From Candidatus Poseidonia sp. (lineage in GTDB: Archaea > Thermoplasmatota > Poseidoniia > Poseidoniales > Poseidoniaceae), in contig JAURDW010000004.1 of the NCBI GenBank assembly GCA_030827745.1, positions 1 to 53,077 of the forward strand: 53,077 bases of DNA, in the 5' to 3' direction. The notes under the pieces are model-generated. The model saw only the letters and a list, made by a program, of their open reading frames with translations. It had not been told where the DNA came from and made no database searches. Position numbers and translations under genes: made by a program. Shown one piece after another: positions 24,487 to 34,758 of this stretch (positions are counted from its first letter, which is position 1; the number at the start of each line of letters is the position of its first letter).

Positions 24487-25332
24487 ATGATTCAGAAGAT
24501 TGGCGTGATTGGCGCAGGACAAATGGGCAACGGCATCGCACAGGTTGCTGCCTGTGCGGGTTATGATGTTGTTATGATCGACATCAAGGACGAATACGTC
24601 GAAAAAGGCCTTGGAACCATTCAATTCTCGCTTGGCAAGCTTGTCTCCAAGGAGCGTATGTCGCAAGACGATGCCGACGCTGCCCTTGCCCGCATTGCAA
24701 CGGGCACGGACCGAAGCCTGTGCGCAGATTGCGACCTCGTGGTGGAAGCCGTACCCGAGATTCTCTCGCTCAAACAAGAGATTTTCTCCGAACTCGACGG
24801 GCTATGCAAACCAGAAACCATCCTTGCATCGAACACCTCCTCCATTTCCATCACGACGATTGCCGCCTCCACGAAGCGACCCGAGAAGGTCATCGGCATG
24901 CATTTCATGAACCCCGTTCCCATCATGAAACTCGTTGAAATTATCAACGGTGGCGAGACCAGCGAGGCGACAAACATCGCCGTGGTTAAAGCAGCCGAGA
25001 TGATGGGCAAGACCGCACTTTCGTGCAACGATGCCCCTGGCTTTGTCTCGAACCGCATCCTCTGCCCGATGATCAACGAGGCCATTCTCACGCTCCAAGA
25101 AGGCGTGGCCGAGCCCGAGGCCATCGACGGCATCATGAAACTGGGCATGAACCACCCCATCGGCCCGCTGGCGCTCTCCGATTTGATCGGCAACGATACC
25201 GTGCTCCACATCATGAACGTCCTCCATGAAGGCTTCGGAACGGAGAAGTACGCACCTGCTCCTCTGCTGGTTCAGATGGTCGAGGAAGGCAAACTCGGTC
25301 GAAAGTCCGGCGAAGGCTTCTACACCTACTGA
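24487..25332 (+). CDS. 3-hydroxybutyryl-CoA (3-hydroxyacyl-CoA) dehydrogenase
   Basis: [70 protein letters not shown]. Confidence 0.96.
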   Translation: MIQKIGVIGAGQMGNGIAQVAACAGYDVVMIDIKDEYVEKGLGTIQFSLGKLVSKERMSQDDADAALARIATGTDRSLCADCDLVVEAVPEILSLKQEIFSELDGLCKPETILASNTSSISITTIAASTKRPEKVIGMHFMNPVPIMKLVEIINGGETSEATNIAVVKAAEMMGKTALSCNDAPGFVSNRILCPMINEAILTLQEGVAEPEAIDGIMKLGMNHPIGPLALSDLIGNDTVLHIMNVLHEGFGTEKYAPAPLLVQMVEEGKLGRKSGEGFYTY

Positions 25333-25341
25333 GGTGGAAGT

Positions 25342-26097
25342 GTGGCTCAACTTGAAGGTCAAACCTATCTGGTAACGGGGGCTTCCCGCGGCATCGGAAA
25401 AGCCCTCTCGCTCAAACTTGCATCCGAAGGTGCAAGCGTCGTTCTGCTGGCACGGCAGAGCGCCGACCTTGAGGCTGCAGCATCTGAGGTGCAATCCCTT
25501 TCACCTCATTCGTACGCTCTGGCATGCGATTTGAGCGAAAGCGCATCCGTTGAACAAGCTGCAGCATCGGTTTGTGACAACCACGAAGCCGTCCACGGCC
25601 TTGTTCACAATGCCGGCGACATCCACCCCATCAAGTCCCTGCTCGCTGCGGACCCATCGCAGTGGCGACGCTCCCTCGCCGTCAACATCGTGGGTGTGCA
25701 GCACCTCACGCAAGCCTTAGCAAGCGTCATCACAAACGGGCACCGAGTCCGGATCACCACGATTTCCAGCGGTGCAGCCTTGCGCCCGCTACCGTCCTGG
25801 TCGGCTTACTGCACCGCCAAGGCGGCGCTTGACATGTGGACTCGCTGCATGGCGTTGGAAGGGGCTGAACACGGCATCAGCGCTGTTTCGGTTGCTCCGG
25901 GAATTGTCGATACGGGCATGCAAGACGCTATCCGGTCAGCATCCGAGGATGATTTTCCCCTTCGCAACACCTTCGTTGGCTACAAAGAGGACGGCCAATT
26001 GACTCATGCTGGCGATGTCGCAGACCAACTTTTTCAGCTCGTCACCGAACACACCATGAACGAATCAGGTCAGCGTTTTGACGTTCGGGATTTGTGA
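25342..26097 (+). CDS. Short-chain dehydrogenase/reductase
   Basis: TYLVTGASRGIGKALSLKLASEGASVVLLAR; VHNAG; SAYCTAKAALDMWTRCMALE. Start may be the nearby GTG/TTG. Confidence 0.94.
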   Translation: MAQLEGQTYLVTGASRGIGKALSLKLASEGASVVLLARQSADLEAAASEVQSLSPHSYALACDLSESASVEQAAASVCDNHEAVHGLVHNAGDIHPIKSLLAADPSQWRRSLAVNIVGVQHLTQALASVITNGHRVRITTISSGAALRPLPSWSAYCTAKAALDMWTRCMALEGAEHGISAVSVAPGIVDTGMQDAIRSASEDDFPLRNTFVGYKEDGQLTHAGDVADQLFQLVTEHTMNESGQRFDVRDL

Positions 26098-26162
26098 TCT
26101 CCAAGCCTCAATCGCCCGAAGTGTGATAAGCCAACACTTTGAGGCGTTGGTGAGGGAGAACC

Positions 26163-26549
26163 ATGCCAGGCACCGACCGTGTAGAAATTCGAACTTTGAA
26201 AGTTGGACGATTTTGTGTTGTTGAAGACGAGGCCTACAAAATTTTGAGCATCTCAAAATCGAAGCCAGGAAAACACGGCTCCGCCAAAGCTCGCCTTGAA
26301 CTCATCAACATTTTCAGCGACAAGAAAATCTCGCACGTCGGCACGGTAACCGACAGCATCAACGTCCCCATGATCGAAAAGGGAACAGCCATGGTGACCC
26401 ACATTGAGGGCAACGAGGTTCACGCCATGAACATGCGCGATCACTCGATGATGATTCTCCCCATGGAGGCTGAGTTGAACATCGAAGCCGGCAAGGAGAT
26501 CATGTGGATGGAAGCGCTTGGTCGGTACAAGATTATTCGCGACCATTGA
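26163..26549 (+). CDS. eif5a: Translation initiation factor aIF5A
   Basis: KVGRFCVVEDEAYKILSISKSKPGKHGSAKARLELINIF (hypusination loop KPGKHGSAK). Confidence 0.96.
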   Translation: MPGTDRVEIRTLKVGRFCVVEDEAYKILSISKSKPGKHGSAKARLELINIFSDKKISHVGTVTDSINVPMIEKGTAMVTHIEGNEVHAMNMRDHSMMILPMEAELNIEAGKEIMWMEALGRYKIIRDH

Positions 26550-26618
26550 TGGTGGCACCCCCATCGCACCGTTTCGCCTCGCTTCTCCCGGTGTGGCGGG
26601 TATGTCTTCATAAGGCGA

Positions 26619-28421
26619 GTGAGCACTCCCTGCGTCATGGAAGCCGCTGAAGTTGAACAGAGCAAAGACCTACGCGTTCGGGGGTACTGCGCTTACGATT
26701 GGGGAAAAAGTGCGTTTGAAACCTCCGTTACCACCGCCATTTTTCCTGCATGGTTTGCTTATTTGTTCGCCGAGGCGAACGGTATCTCAGGAGAATTCCT
26801 CGGTCGAGAATGGACCGCCGATGCGACCTTTTCCTTTGCCGTGATGGTTGGTGCCCTCCTCGTTGCCATTTGTGCACCTTCGCTCGGCGTGATTGCTGAC
26901 AGAAGAATGATCAAAATTTGGTGGCTCAGAATCCTCACCCTGGTGGGCTCCATCTCGTGTATCTTGCTCGCCCTTTCCCCTTACCTCGGCGTTACCTTCG
27001 GATGGATTTGGGCCATGGTGATGTTCATGCTGGCCAACGTTGGGCTCAACGGTGCTGGTGTGTTTTACAACGCTCTTCTGCCTCATATGGGCGACGAATC
27101 TGAAATGGATTCCATTTCAAACAAAGCCTTTGCAGCCGGCTACCTCGGCGGTGGGCTTCTTCTCGTCGTTCACCTTGGCATGGTGTTAACGCTCGAGGGG
27201 ACATGGGTCATTCCGTTTGCCATGGCCACATCGGGTTTGTGGTGGCTCGGTTTTGCCCAAATGACCTTCAAGATGGTTCCTGAGCCTCACATCGAGAACG
27301 AAATGGACCCCATGGGGATTGTGCCTTCCACGAAAATGGCACTCGGTGAGGTCAAAGCAACGCTCACTGACATCAAAAGTTTTCGAACGTTGTTCCTTTA
27401 CATGGTGGCCTACTTTTGTTTCATCGACGGCATCAACTCCGTGACCGCTCTTGCCGGTGTCTTCGGCATTGTCGTGCTCGGCTTGACGACCACAGGACTG
27501 ATTCTCACCATCCTCATCATTCAATTCGTTGCCGCCCCTGCCGCCATTGGTTTCACCAAACTCGCCGAAAAGTGGGGGACCAAAAAAGCGCTGCAATTCT
27601 CGCTGGTCTGCTGGTGCTTTGTCATCGTCGGCGCCCTCTCCTTCGCCCCCCTCGAACTTGAGAACCACGACGAGTACGACATTCAGTACTCATGGGATGA
27701 AGAACAAATGACCTACATCGTGACGGCCCGTGAAGGTGTGAACAACCTTGCCGCCCTGCCGGGGGACACTGAGCAGGATTGGGCGAAAGAGAACATGGAC
27801 CTGCTCCCCGTGCAAAAAAACGAAGCCTACAAGCAAGGGTTTGCCGTTGCCTGGGCGTTCGATGACGATGGAAAAGCCATTGGGAGATCCGTGAATCTCT
27901 CCAACGAAACCCTCGCTTCGCTTTCCGAATCCATGTTGGAATCTCGGTTTTCCTACAGCGTTCAGGGCGGGTCCTTGGACAGCATCATCGGTCTTGGTGA
28001 GAATCACCCCACCAGCCTAGGTGACGGAAAATTGGATTTTATTCCGATGACGGCCCGGGACTTGGTGTGGGGTCCGTTGCAGATGTCGGTTTTCTTCCAA
28101 TTCTTGCTCCTCGGCGTCTTTGGAGGGGCCCTTCTCGGTGGCTCTCAAGGACTTGCCCGCTCCATGTTCGGTCAAATGGTTCCAGAAACACGTTCTGCTG
28201 AATTCTTTGGCTTCTTTGGCTTCTTTGGGAAGGTTGCCGCTCTCCTTGGCCCGTTGATTTACTCGGTCATGACCGTTTGGTTTGATTCCCGAGTGGGAAT
28301 TTTTGCCATCTCGTTGCTCATTGTTGCGGGGGCGATCTTGTTGCGAAAGGTCGATGTCGACGACGGCATCGCTGTCGCACGTGCTGAAGATGCCCGCAAC
28401 CGCGCCGTTGAAACTGCTTAA
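26619..28421 (+). CDS. Atg22/UMF1-like MFS transporter with a large soluble insertion
   Basis: RGYCAYDWGKSAFETSVTTAIFPAWFAYLF (Atg22-like N-terminus); multiple TM segments; C-terminal SMFGQMVPETRSAEFFGFFGFFGKVAALLGPL. Confidence 0.88.
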   Translation: MSTPCVMEAAEVEQSKDLRVRGYCAYDWGKSAFETSVTTAIFPAWFAYLFAEANGISGEFLGREWTADATFSFAVMVGALLVAICAPSLGVIADRRMIKIWWLRILTLVGSISCILLALSPYLGVTFGWIWAMVMFMLANVGLNGAGVFYNALLPHMGDESEMDSISNKAFAAGYLGGGLLLVVHLGMVLTLEGTWVIPFAMATSGLWWLGFAQMTFKMVPEPHIENEMDPMGIVPSTKMALGEVKATLTDIKSFRTLFLYMVAYFCFIDGINSVTALAGVFGIVVLGLTTTGLILTILIIQFVAAPAAIGFTKLAEKWGTKKALQFSLVCWCFVIVGALSFAPLELENHDEYDIQYSWDEEQMTYIVTAREGVNNLAALPGDTEQDWAKENMDLLPVQKNEAYKQGFAVAWAFDDDGKAIGRSVNLSNETLASLSESMLESRFSYSVQGGSLDSIIGLGENHPTSLGDGKLDFIPMTARDLVWGPLQMSVFFQFLLLGVFGGALLGGSQGLARSMFGQMVPETRSAEFFGFFGFFGKVAALLGPLIYSVMTVWFDSRVGIFAISLLIVAGAILLRKVDVDDGIAVARAEDARNRAVETA

Positions 28422-28502
28422 GTCCGCCTCGTGAACGAGCCGAATCATCGCAACGGTCATGAAGTGCCGCTTCAACCCCCAAACAGACGCTGACGCGTCG
28501 CG

Positions 28503-30893
28503 GTGGTTGAAATGGCGAACAGTCCTGACTCCAATGAGAAAACCGTGACGAAATCGGCTTACCGTCAGCCCGTAACTCCCGAGGGCCTCAAGGCCATTGA
28601 AGCCGGGACGTTGACCTGGCTCGACGACGAGATGTACAACAACCTCAACACGGGGGTTTTGGAGCAGTATTTGGAGGAGAAGAACCTCAACGAATCCTTT
28701 GAGGTGTCGCATTGGAACACTCCCAAGGTGCTCATCGGGATTGGAATCGGAGCTGTTTTTTCCGGTGTCACCGCTTACATCGGTCTCAAACTCGGTTTGG
28801 CCATATCTGCCGCCTGGTACATTGCTTACCTTTTGGGAATGGCGTTGAAGTGGTCACCCTCTGAAGTGAACATCGCCACTTCGGCGACGACCGGTGCAAC
28901 CCACGCCTCCACCGGTTTCATCTTCACCTTCCCAGCTATTTTCCTTCTGGCCAGCCAACCTGCCTATGCTCTGGCGGACGGTCCGTTGGTCACGTTGGAA
29001 GACGGGGAAGCGTTCACGCTCGCCTTCATCGGCATCGTGGCCTCCATGTTCGCTGGATTTTTGGGCGTGATGTACTTCATCATCTTCCGAAGGGTTTGGC
29101 TGGTGGAGGACCCCCTCCCGCTCCCTGGATTTGAAGCAACGCTGAAGATGCTTGACATCTCTTCCGATGTCAGCACCGGTGCGGTGGAACACGCCCGAGA
29201 TTCGTTGAAGACCATCGGTGTATGGACGGTGTTGACCATGGTTGGTTTGTTCCTTGTTGAATACCCGCTGATTTGGTTGAACGACCGAAAAATCGCCCTT
29301 CTTGATTACATCGCAGAAACCGTACATTACGGCGACATCGGCCTTGCGAGTTTCTACTCACAAGGAAAAATTCACCAACCCTCTGGAACTGTTGACGGTA
29401 TTTCACTGAAACAAACACATTGGTCTGAAGAGTCCGCTTGGAACCCCTTTGCCTACACCTACGTCGGGGTGGCATTGACACCTTCGATGTTCGCGATTGG
29501 TTGGTTCATGAAAACTCGAGTTGCTTTTTTGGTCAACCTCGGGACCATCGTGGGCTGGTTCTTCCTCGTCCCTCTGGCGGTCTTCATGAACGTCCCCATC
29601 TACGATGCAACGCAGCAAGCTAACATTCCCATCCAAGATTATGCCAGCGGTGGGTCCGCCCCGTTGCAGATGATCGCCTTCGCCAAGACCATCCGGACGA
29701 TTGCTATCGGTGCCATCGTCGGGGGCGGGATGTTCGGTTTGGCCAAGATGTGGCGAACCTTCGCCAACATTTTCTCCGATATTGGCTCGGCCTTCAAGGG
29801 CGACGGCAGCCAAGAATACATGGAAGGAAAAGGGTGGTATGAATGGCCACTCAAGCACATCCCCATCTTCATGGGCGTGACCTTCTTCGCCATGATTCTC
29901 ATTTTCAGCATCGGTGGGTTCTCACCTCTCGCTGCGTTGGTCTTCGCCCTTGTGTTGATTCTCACGACGTTTATGCTTGGGGCCATCGCTGTTCGGGTGA
30001 TGGGTGAAACCGGTATTGAACCCGTATCTGGGACCTCCTTCATCGTCCTGCTTATGCTCCTCGGGGTGTTCCTCAACGCCCAAGAACTCCTTGACCTCTC
30101 CACCCAAGATGCTGTTTTGCTCGGTTTGGTTGGAACAACCGTCTTTGGTTCTGCCATCTCGATGTCGGGAACTGTGATTGGCGATTACAAAAACAGCCTT
30201 TACATCGGCAACCGCCCCTATCACATCTCCAAGGGCAACATCATGGGGGTCGTCCCCGGCGCCATCATCGGCGCCGGTGTCGCCATCTTCCTCTCCATTC
30301 AACTCGCAGAGGGCCGGATTCAACTTATCGCTCCCCAGGCCAACGCCTTTGCCACGTTTTCCGTGATTTTTGCCGAGGGGCAAGGCGACCTGACGTTGCT
30401 CGCTTTGGGCTTCCTCTTGGGCATGTTCGTTGAATGGGCTACCGGTATGGGCACCTCCTTTGGCTTGGGGATGTACCTGGATGTTCCACACACCCTTCCC
30501 ATGCTCATTGGCGGCGTTGCCCGAGATCGCTGGGAAGACAAGAAGTTGCAACCTCGTATTGACGCACTGAAGGAAAGCGAAGGGACGACGGTGGCGGAAA
30601 AACAACGAGCGCTTATCCTGCTCAGCACCTTCATGGTCGCCGCAGGCTTGCTCACTGGCGAGGCGTTCTTTGGCACCGAATCGAGCATCTTATCGTTCAT
30701 TGATTCAATTTGGTACGACGACACGGGTGCAGGTCGTACCGTGATGGGCGTTGAAAACTTCCCTGATTCAAAGGCATGGTACGGCATTCGCATGGCGGGG
30801 CTGATTTTCATCAACGTCGCCGTCGGTGGTGCCATTTACTACCTCTTCAAGCGGGCCGGCGTGATTGGCGGTGAAGCCTCCACCAAGGCTTGA
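28503..30893 (+). CDS. OPT family oligopeptide transporter
   Basis: 796 aa, many TM segments; GVTAYIGLKLGLAISAAWYIAYLLGMALK; VMGETGIEPVSGTSFIVLLMLLGVF; GTVIGDYKNSLYIGNRPYHISKGNIMGVVPGAIIGAGVA. Confidence 0.9.
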   Translation: MVEMANSPDSNEKTVTKSAYRQPVTPEGLKAIEAGTLTWLDDEMYNNLNTGVLEQYLEEKNLNESFEVSHWNTPKVLIGIGIGAVFSGVTAYIGLKLGLAISAAWYIAYLLGMALKWSPSEVNIATSATTGATHASTGFIFTFPAIFLLASQPAYALADGPLVTLEDGEAFTLAFIGIVASMFAGFLGVMYFIIFRRVWLVEDPLPLPGFEATLKMLDISSDVSTGAVEHARDSLKTIGVWTVLTMVGLFLVEYPLIWLNDRKIALLDYIAETVHYGDIGLASFYSQGKIHQPSGTVDGISLKQTHWSEESAWNPFAYTYVGVALTPSMFAIGWFMKTRVAFLVNLGTIVGWFFLVPLAVFMNVPIYDATQQANIPIQDYASGGSAPLQMIAFAKTIRTIAIGAIVGGGMFGLAKMWRTFANIFSDIGSAFKGDGSQEYMEGKGWYEWPLKHIPIFMGVTFFAMILIFSIGGFSPLAALVFALVLILTTFMLGAIAVRVMGETGIEPVSGTSFIVLLMLLGVFLNAQELLDLSTQDAVLLGLVGTTVFGSAISMSGTVIGDYKNSLYIGNRPYHISKGNIMGVVPGAIIGAGVAIFLSIQLAEGRIQLIAPQANAFATFSVIFAEGQGDLTLLALGFLLGMFVEWATGMGTSFGLGMYLDVPHTLPMLIGGVARDRWEDKKLQPRIDALKESEGTTVAEKQRALILLSTFMVAAGLLTGEAFFGTESSILSFIDSIWYDDTGAGRTVMGVENFPDSKAWYGIRMAGLIFINVAVGGAIYYLFKRAGVIGGEASTKA

Positions 30894-31885
30894 GCGTGGC
30901 ACGAATGACGTCTGCCCCTCCACCACGATGGGTTTGGGGTTTGCTTGCGGCGGCCGTTTTGGGTGTTTCCAGCGCTGGGGCACTGTTTCAGCACGTTGAC
31001 TCTGTGCCTCCATTGTTGCGGGCATCGTGGCGTTTACAATTGACCTCGCTTGTCCTCTTGCCGTTTTTTCTTCGCCAATGGTCCACCACGGACGAAGCCA
31101 CGAAGCACGGCTATTTCGAACGACGAACTTGGGGCTTGCTCTTAGCCAGCGGCCTCGCTCTTGCAGCTCATTTCGGGACATGGGTCGCCAGCCTTGACCT
31201 CACGACGCTGACGCACTCGTTGCTCTTCGTGACAGCCCATCCGCTTGTGATTGTCGTGGGCATGGCGTTTTTTGCACCCCTCGTCGCCCGTGTACGTTCA
31301 CCGCATCGTTTGGAAGCCATCGGTGCGCTCGTTTGCTTCGCAGGCGCAGGCATGACGTTGCTGGATGCGGGCTCGGCCCAAGGAGACCAGAACGTCACGC
31401 TCCTCGGTGACGCCTTGGCCTTTAGCGGAGCGGTTTTTGTGGTCGGTTACATTGTGGTGGGACGGGTTCTTCGTACTTGGATGCCCATCTTTCTCTACGC
31501 CTTTCCCGTGACGCTCATCGCTTCCGTCGTGTTGATTCCCGCATCGGTGGTGATGGAACCCGAATTCGCTGGTTTCGGGGCCTTTGGATGGACCGAACCG
31601 ATGTACTTTGGTTGGTTTCTTTTGTTGGCTTGCGTGGCGGGTTTGCTCGGCCATACCGGCCTCAACACCTGTTTGCGTTACATCTCTCCCCTCGTGGTTT
31701 CCGTTGCGGTGACCCTCGAACCTCTGCTTGGGTCGCTCATTGGATGGTTCTTCTTTGATGCTGGAGTACCCGGTGCGTGGACTTGGGCAGGGGGAGCCGT
31801 CTTGATGGCGGGGCTCATCACGGTGGTGGTGGCTTCGGAACGGACGGCGTTAATCGAAGCGAACAATGAAAGCACAACGGCTTGA
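30890..31885 (+). CDS. EamA/DMT-family transporter
   Basis: About 10 TM segments; LRASWRLQLTSLVLLPFFL; FGTWVASLDLTTLTHSLLFVTAHPLVIVVG; ISPLVVSVAVTLEPLLGSLIGWFFF. Confidence 0.9.
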   Translation: MSVARMTSAPPPRWVWGLLAAAVLGVSSAGALFQHVDSVPPLLRASWRLQLTSLVLLPFFLRQWSTTDEATKHGYFERRTWGLLLASGLALAAHFGTWVASLDLTTLTHSLLFVTAHPLVIVVGMAFFAPLVARVRSPHRLEAIGALVCFAGAGMTLLDAGSAQGDQNVTLLGDALAFSGAVFVVGYIVVGRVLRTWMPIFLYAFPVTLIASVVLIPASVVMEPEFAGFGAFGWTEPMYFGWFLLLACVAGLLGHTGLNTCLRYISPLVVSVAVTLEPLLGSLIGWFFFDAGVPGAWTWAGGAVLMAGLITVVVASERTALIEANNESTTA

Positions 31886-31903
31886 GCCCGTATCGGTGAA
31901 CCC

Positions 31904-32890
31904 ATGACGAAGCGACGTGGATGGCTGCTCCTGACCAACGATGACGGCATTGAAGCCGTTGGTTTTCGCTTGCTGGTACAAGCTTTGCACAAAGCAGGGT
32001 TTCCGTTGGCAGTGCTTGCACCGAGTTCGAACCACTCCGCAACCGGAATGCGTATCAATCTGATGAAACCCATGACGTTTCGTTCCCGCGTGGACTTGGT
32101 AAACGATTGGGGACTTGACCCACATGCTTGCCCCGTTCACCTTTACGAATTGGACGGCACGCCTTGCGACACGATGATCGTCGCTCTTGATGGAGGATTG
32201 CAACGCTTGGTCCCGGGCGCGGTCCCCCAAATGGTCGTCTCGGGGATCAATCTCGGCCCCAACCTTTCGCAAGACGCCTACCACAGCGGGACCATGGGGG
32301 CGGCTCGCGAGGCCGGCCTGTACGGTGTTCCCGCATTGGCGTCCTCGTTCACGATGTTTGACCCTGAAGGCATGGAAACTGCCGTTGATGCAACGGTGAA
32401 AGCGGTCGAGATGATTTGCAAGCGATTACCTGCGGTTGCAGCCAACCTTGGTCGACCTCACGGCAAGATGGATACGGGATACTTCACGGCGTGGCCAACC
32501 CCCAACAACGATGCCCAGTGGCTCAAAAACCCGGAACAAGCCCTCTTTGAGGCGTTCTCAAACGGGGACCTCATGCTGAACCTCAACACGCCCCCTCATT
32601 GGAACGGTGCTTGGGCCTGCACCCGCCTTGGTGTGCGGTGGTACCGCAACGCCGTGCGGTTTGAAGGGGTTGGCGAATCGGAAACGGCCACCTTTACCAT
32701 CGGGGCTGCATCCGTCGACCATTCACCCGTCCTTTTGGGCGATTGCGATGCAGTCGAAGAAGGAAAAGCGAGCCTCTCCCCGCTTTCGGTTTGGCCTCAA
32801 AGTCATCCCTTCGCTCTTGACGAAGATTTGTTGGCTCACGGCTTGGAACACACGGTGGATGGATGGCCTGCATGGCTCATCCAAGGTTGA
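31904..32890 (+). CDS. surE: 5'/3'-nucleotidase SurE
   Basis: LLLTNDDGIEAVGFRLLVQAL; APSSNHSATGMRINL; VSGINLGPNLSQDAYHSGTMGAAREA. Confidence 0.95.
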   Translation: MTKRRGWLLLTNDDGIEAVGFRLLVQALHKAGFPLAVLAPSSNHSATGMRINLMKPMTFRSRVDLVNDWGLDPHACPVHLYELDGTPCDTMIVALDGGLQRLVPGAVPQMVVSGINLGPNLSQDAYHSGTMGAAREAGLYGVPALASSFTMFDPEGMETAVDATVKAVEMICKRLPAVAANLGRPHGKMDTGYFTAWPTPNNDAQWLKNPEQALFEAFSNGDLMLNLNTPPHWNGAWACTRLGVRWYRNAVRFEGVGESETATFTIGAASVDHSPVLLGDCDAVEEGKASLSPLSVWPQSHPFALDEDLLAHGLEHTVDGWPAWLIQG

Positions 32891-33500
32891 GTTCAACCCC
32901 TTCGTCGAGAAGAAAGTGAACCACGCCAACGGCCATGTGGCCTTGGAGCCAAAGGTGACCAAGCGACCGTTTGAGGCCAACCTCAGCAAACGTGGGCTCC
33001 AAAGGCAGGTCATCGCTGAGAACAAAGGTGAGGTCAAAATCGTGGGGTGAACCGTTGGTGGGCAGAATCGCCTTGTCCGACCATAGACGAGGTGCATCGG
33101 CATCCAGCACGACCGTCGTGGTGCCGGACCATTCGCGAAGCGTGGTGCTTAGGTCGCCCCCGCTGTGACTCAACCCTGGCGACACCTCGTCCCAGCGCCC
33201 AATAGGTGGTAGGTGAAGGGCGGTGATTTTTCCGATGGTGCCTGCTATAGAGCGCTCTTCTGCGTGGATTCCTCTCAGCGAAGCGCCGTCAAATTGTATT
33301 CTGCGTGGCGGGCCGGGCCCTCCCATCAAATGCAAGACCACGATGGTATCGTTTCGCAAACCATGGCTCGTCAGCAGCCCGGCCATGGTGGCCCGAATGA
33401 GAACGTCCATGCGTCCTGCGCCGCCCGCCAAGTCGTTGAGAGGAAGTTTGCCTTTTGCCATGGCCCGATGGCCGACGACGGCAAAACGGCGCATTTTCAC
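32877..33500 (-). CDS. trmY: tRNA (pseudouridine54-N1)-methyltransferase
   Basis: MRRFAVVGHRAMAKGKLPLNDLAGGAGRMDVLIRATMAGLLTSHGLRNDTIVVLHLMGGPGPPRRIQFDGASLRGIHAEERS: TrmY/DUF358. Confidence 0.92.
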   Translation of the reverse strand: MKMRRFAVVGHRAMAKGKLPLNDLAGGAGRMDVLIRATMAGLLTSHGLRNDTIVVLHLMGGPGPPRRIQFDGASLRGIHAEERSIAGTIGKITALHLPPIGRWDEVSPGLSHSGGDLSTTLREWSGTTTVVLDADAPRLWSDKAILPTNGSPHDFDLTFVLSDDLPLEPTFAEVGLKRSLGHLWLQGHMAVGVVHFLLDEGVELNLG

Positions 33501-34699
33501 ACCTCCGGTCCTCGTTCAACCAAGGTTTGAACGGCCACGCAAAGGTCGTCTTCGGTCTCCAAGACGAAGTGAGCGCCTTGCTGGTCGACCAAATATCCGC
33601 GAGGTTTGTCAGTTCGGTTCAGGTCTTCAAGCCGATTGGCCACCACGGCGGTCATGCCCGCCCGTTGAATTTGAGCGACGGCTCGATGGATCAAGTCCGC
33701 CTGCTTGATGCCCGATTCGAGTTTGAAACCGATGCGAACGGCTCCTTTGCAAGCGTTTTGGAGTTCAACGATGTGCTTTGGACTTTCCACCAAAGGGACC
33801 GTGAGGGGCCCTTGTTCGCTTGCAAGCTTGCCCTCTGCCGGTTTTTCAACAACGTAATCCAGCACCGCAGCGGCGTGAATCCACGCATCGATGGCGTCGT
33901 TGGCCAAGGCCTTGCATTCGCTCAACATCCTTTCGGGGGTTGGTGTGTGCAAGACGAGTGGAAGCCATACGGGTGGAAGTGCAGAGGTGATGCCAGCGAC
34001 ACAGGTGACGTCATGGCCGTGCTTGTACAGATGCGTTGCAAGGCGCCACCCGGTGGCTCCTGAACTGGTGTTCTGAACATGTCGAATATCGTCAATTGAA
34101 GAGCGCGTGGCTCCGAGGGTGACCACGACAGAGCGGCGCTTCGCCAAAGAGGCGTTCACGGCGTGGGCGAATCGGGCCACGATTTCCTCGGTTGTGGGTG
34201 TCTTTCGTTTCCCTTCTTCAAGGGGCCCCCAATGCACCGAAGCCCCCGATTTTTGGAGAGATTCAACGATGTCATCGGTGACCGGGTCCGAGGCCAAGTC
34301 TTCGTGCATGCTCGGCACAAACATTGCGGTGGTGCCTCGAGAACGGGCGACGGAGAGGGCCATCATCAGGGGGCCGTGTTGGAGGCCGTGGAGGTGGCTC
34401 GCCATGACGTCACGCGTGGCTGGGGCAACCAAGACTCCATCTGCTCGGTTCAAGGCGTTCAAGTCGCCGTCCCAGTCGGTGATGACCTCGGCTTGGGAGG
34501 CCCACCGCACAGCGAGGGGTGTGATGATGCGCTGGGCAGAGGGCGTCATGATCACCGTGAGTTCTGCGCCTTCTCGCCGCAGTGCGCGAGCAAGGCGAAC
34601 GGTTTCGACCGCAGCAATACCACCGGTGACGCCCAACACCACGGCCTTTCCTTCCAGGGCCGAACCTGTCCGGACGACATCGGTGTCGCGAAGCGCCAT
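33497..34699 (-). CDS. coaBC: Phosphopantothenoylcysteine decarboxylase / phosphopantothenate-cysteine ligase
   Basis: KAVVLGVTGGIAAVETVRLARALRREGAELTVIMTPSA; LVAPATRDVMA; VVTLGATRSSIDDIRHVQNTSSGATGWRLA; IHAAAVLDYVVE. Start moved from 34837 to ATG at 34699. Confidence 0.92.
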   Translation of the reverse strand: MALRDTDVVRTGSALEGKAVVLGVTGGIAAVETVRLARALRREGAELTVIMTPSAQRIITPLAVRWASQAEVITDWDGDLNALNRADGVLVAPATRDVMASHLHGLQHGPLMMALSVARSRGTTAMFVPSMHEDLASDPVTDDIVESLQKSGASVHWGPLEEGKRKTPTTEEIVARFAHAVNASLAKRRSVVVTLGATRSSIDDIRHVQNTSSGATGWRLATHLYKHGHDVTCVAGITSALPPVWLPLVLHTPTPERMLSECKALANDAIDAWIHAAAVLDYVVEKPAEGKLASEQGPLTVPLVESPKHIVELQNACKGAVRIGFKLESGIKQADLIHRAVAQIQRAGMTAVVANRLEDLNRTDKPRGYLVDQQGAHFVLETEDDLCVAVQTLVERGPEV

Positions 34700-34758
34700 G
34701 CATCGCCCACGCGCCTTTCTGTCAAGACATCTTCGCTTCTCCCTTGCAGGGAAGACCA

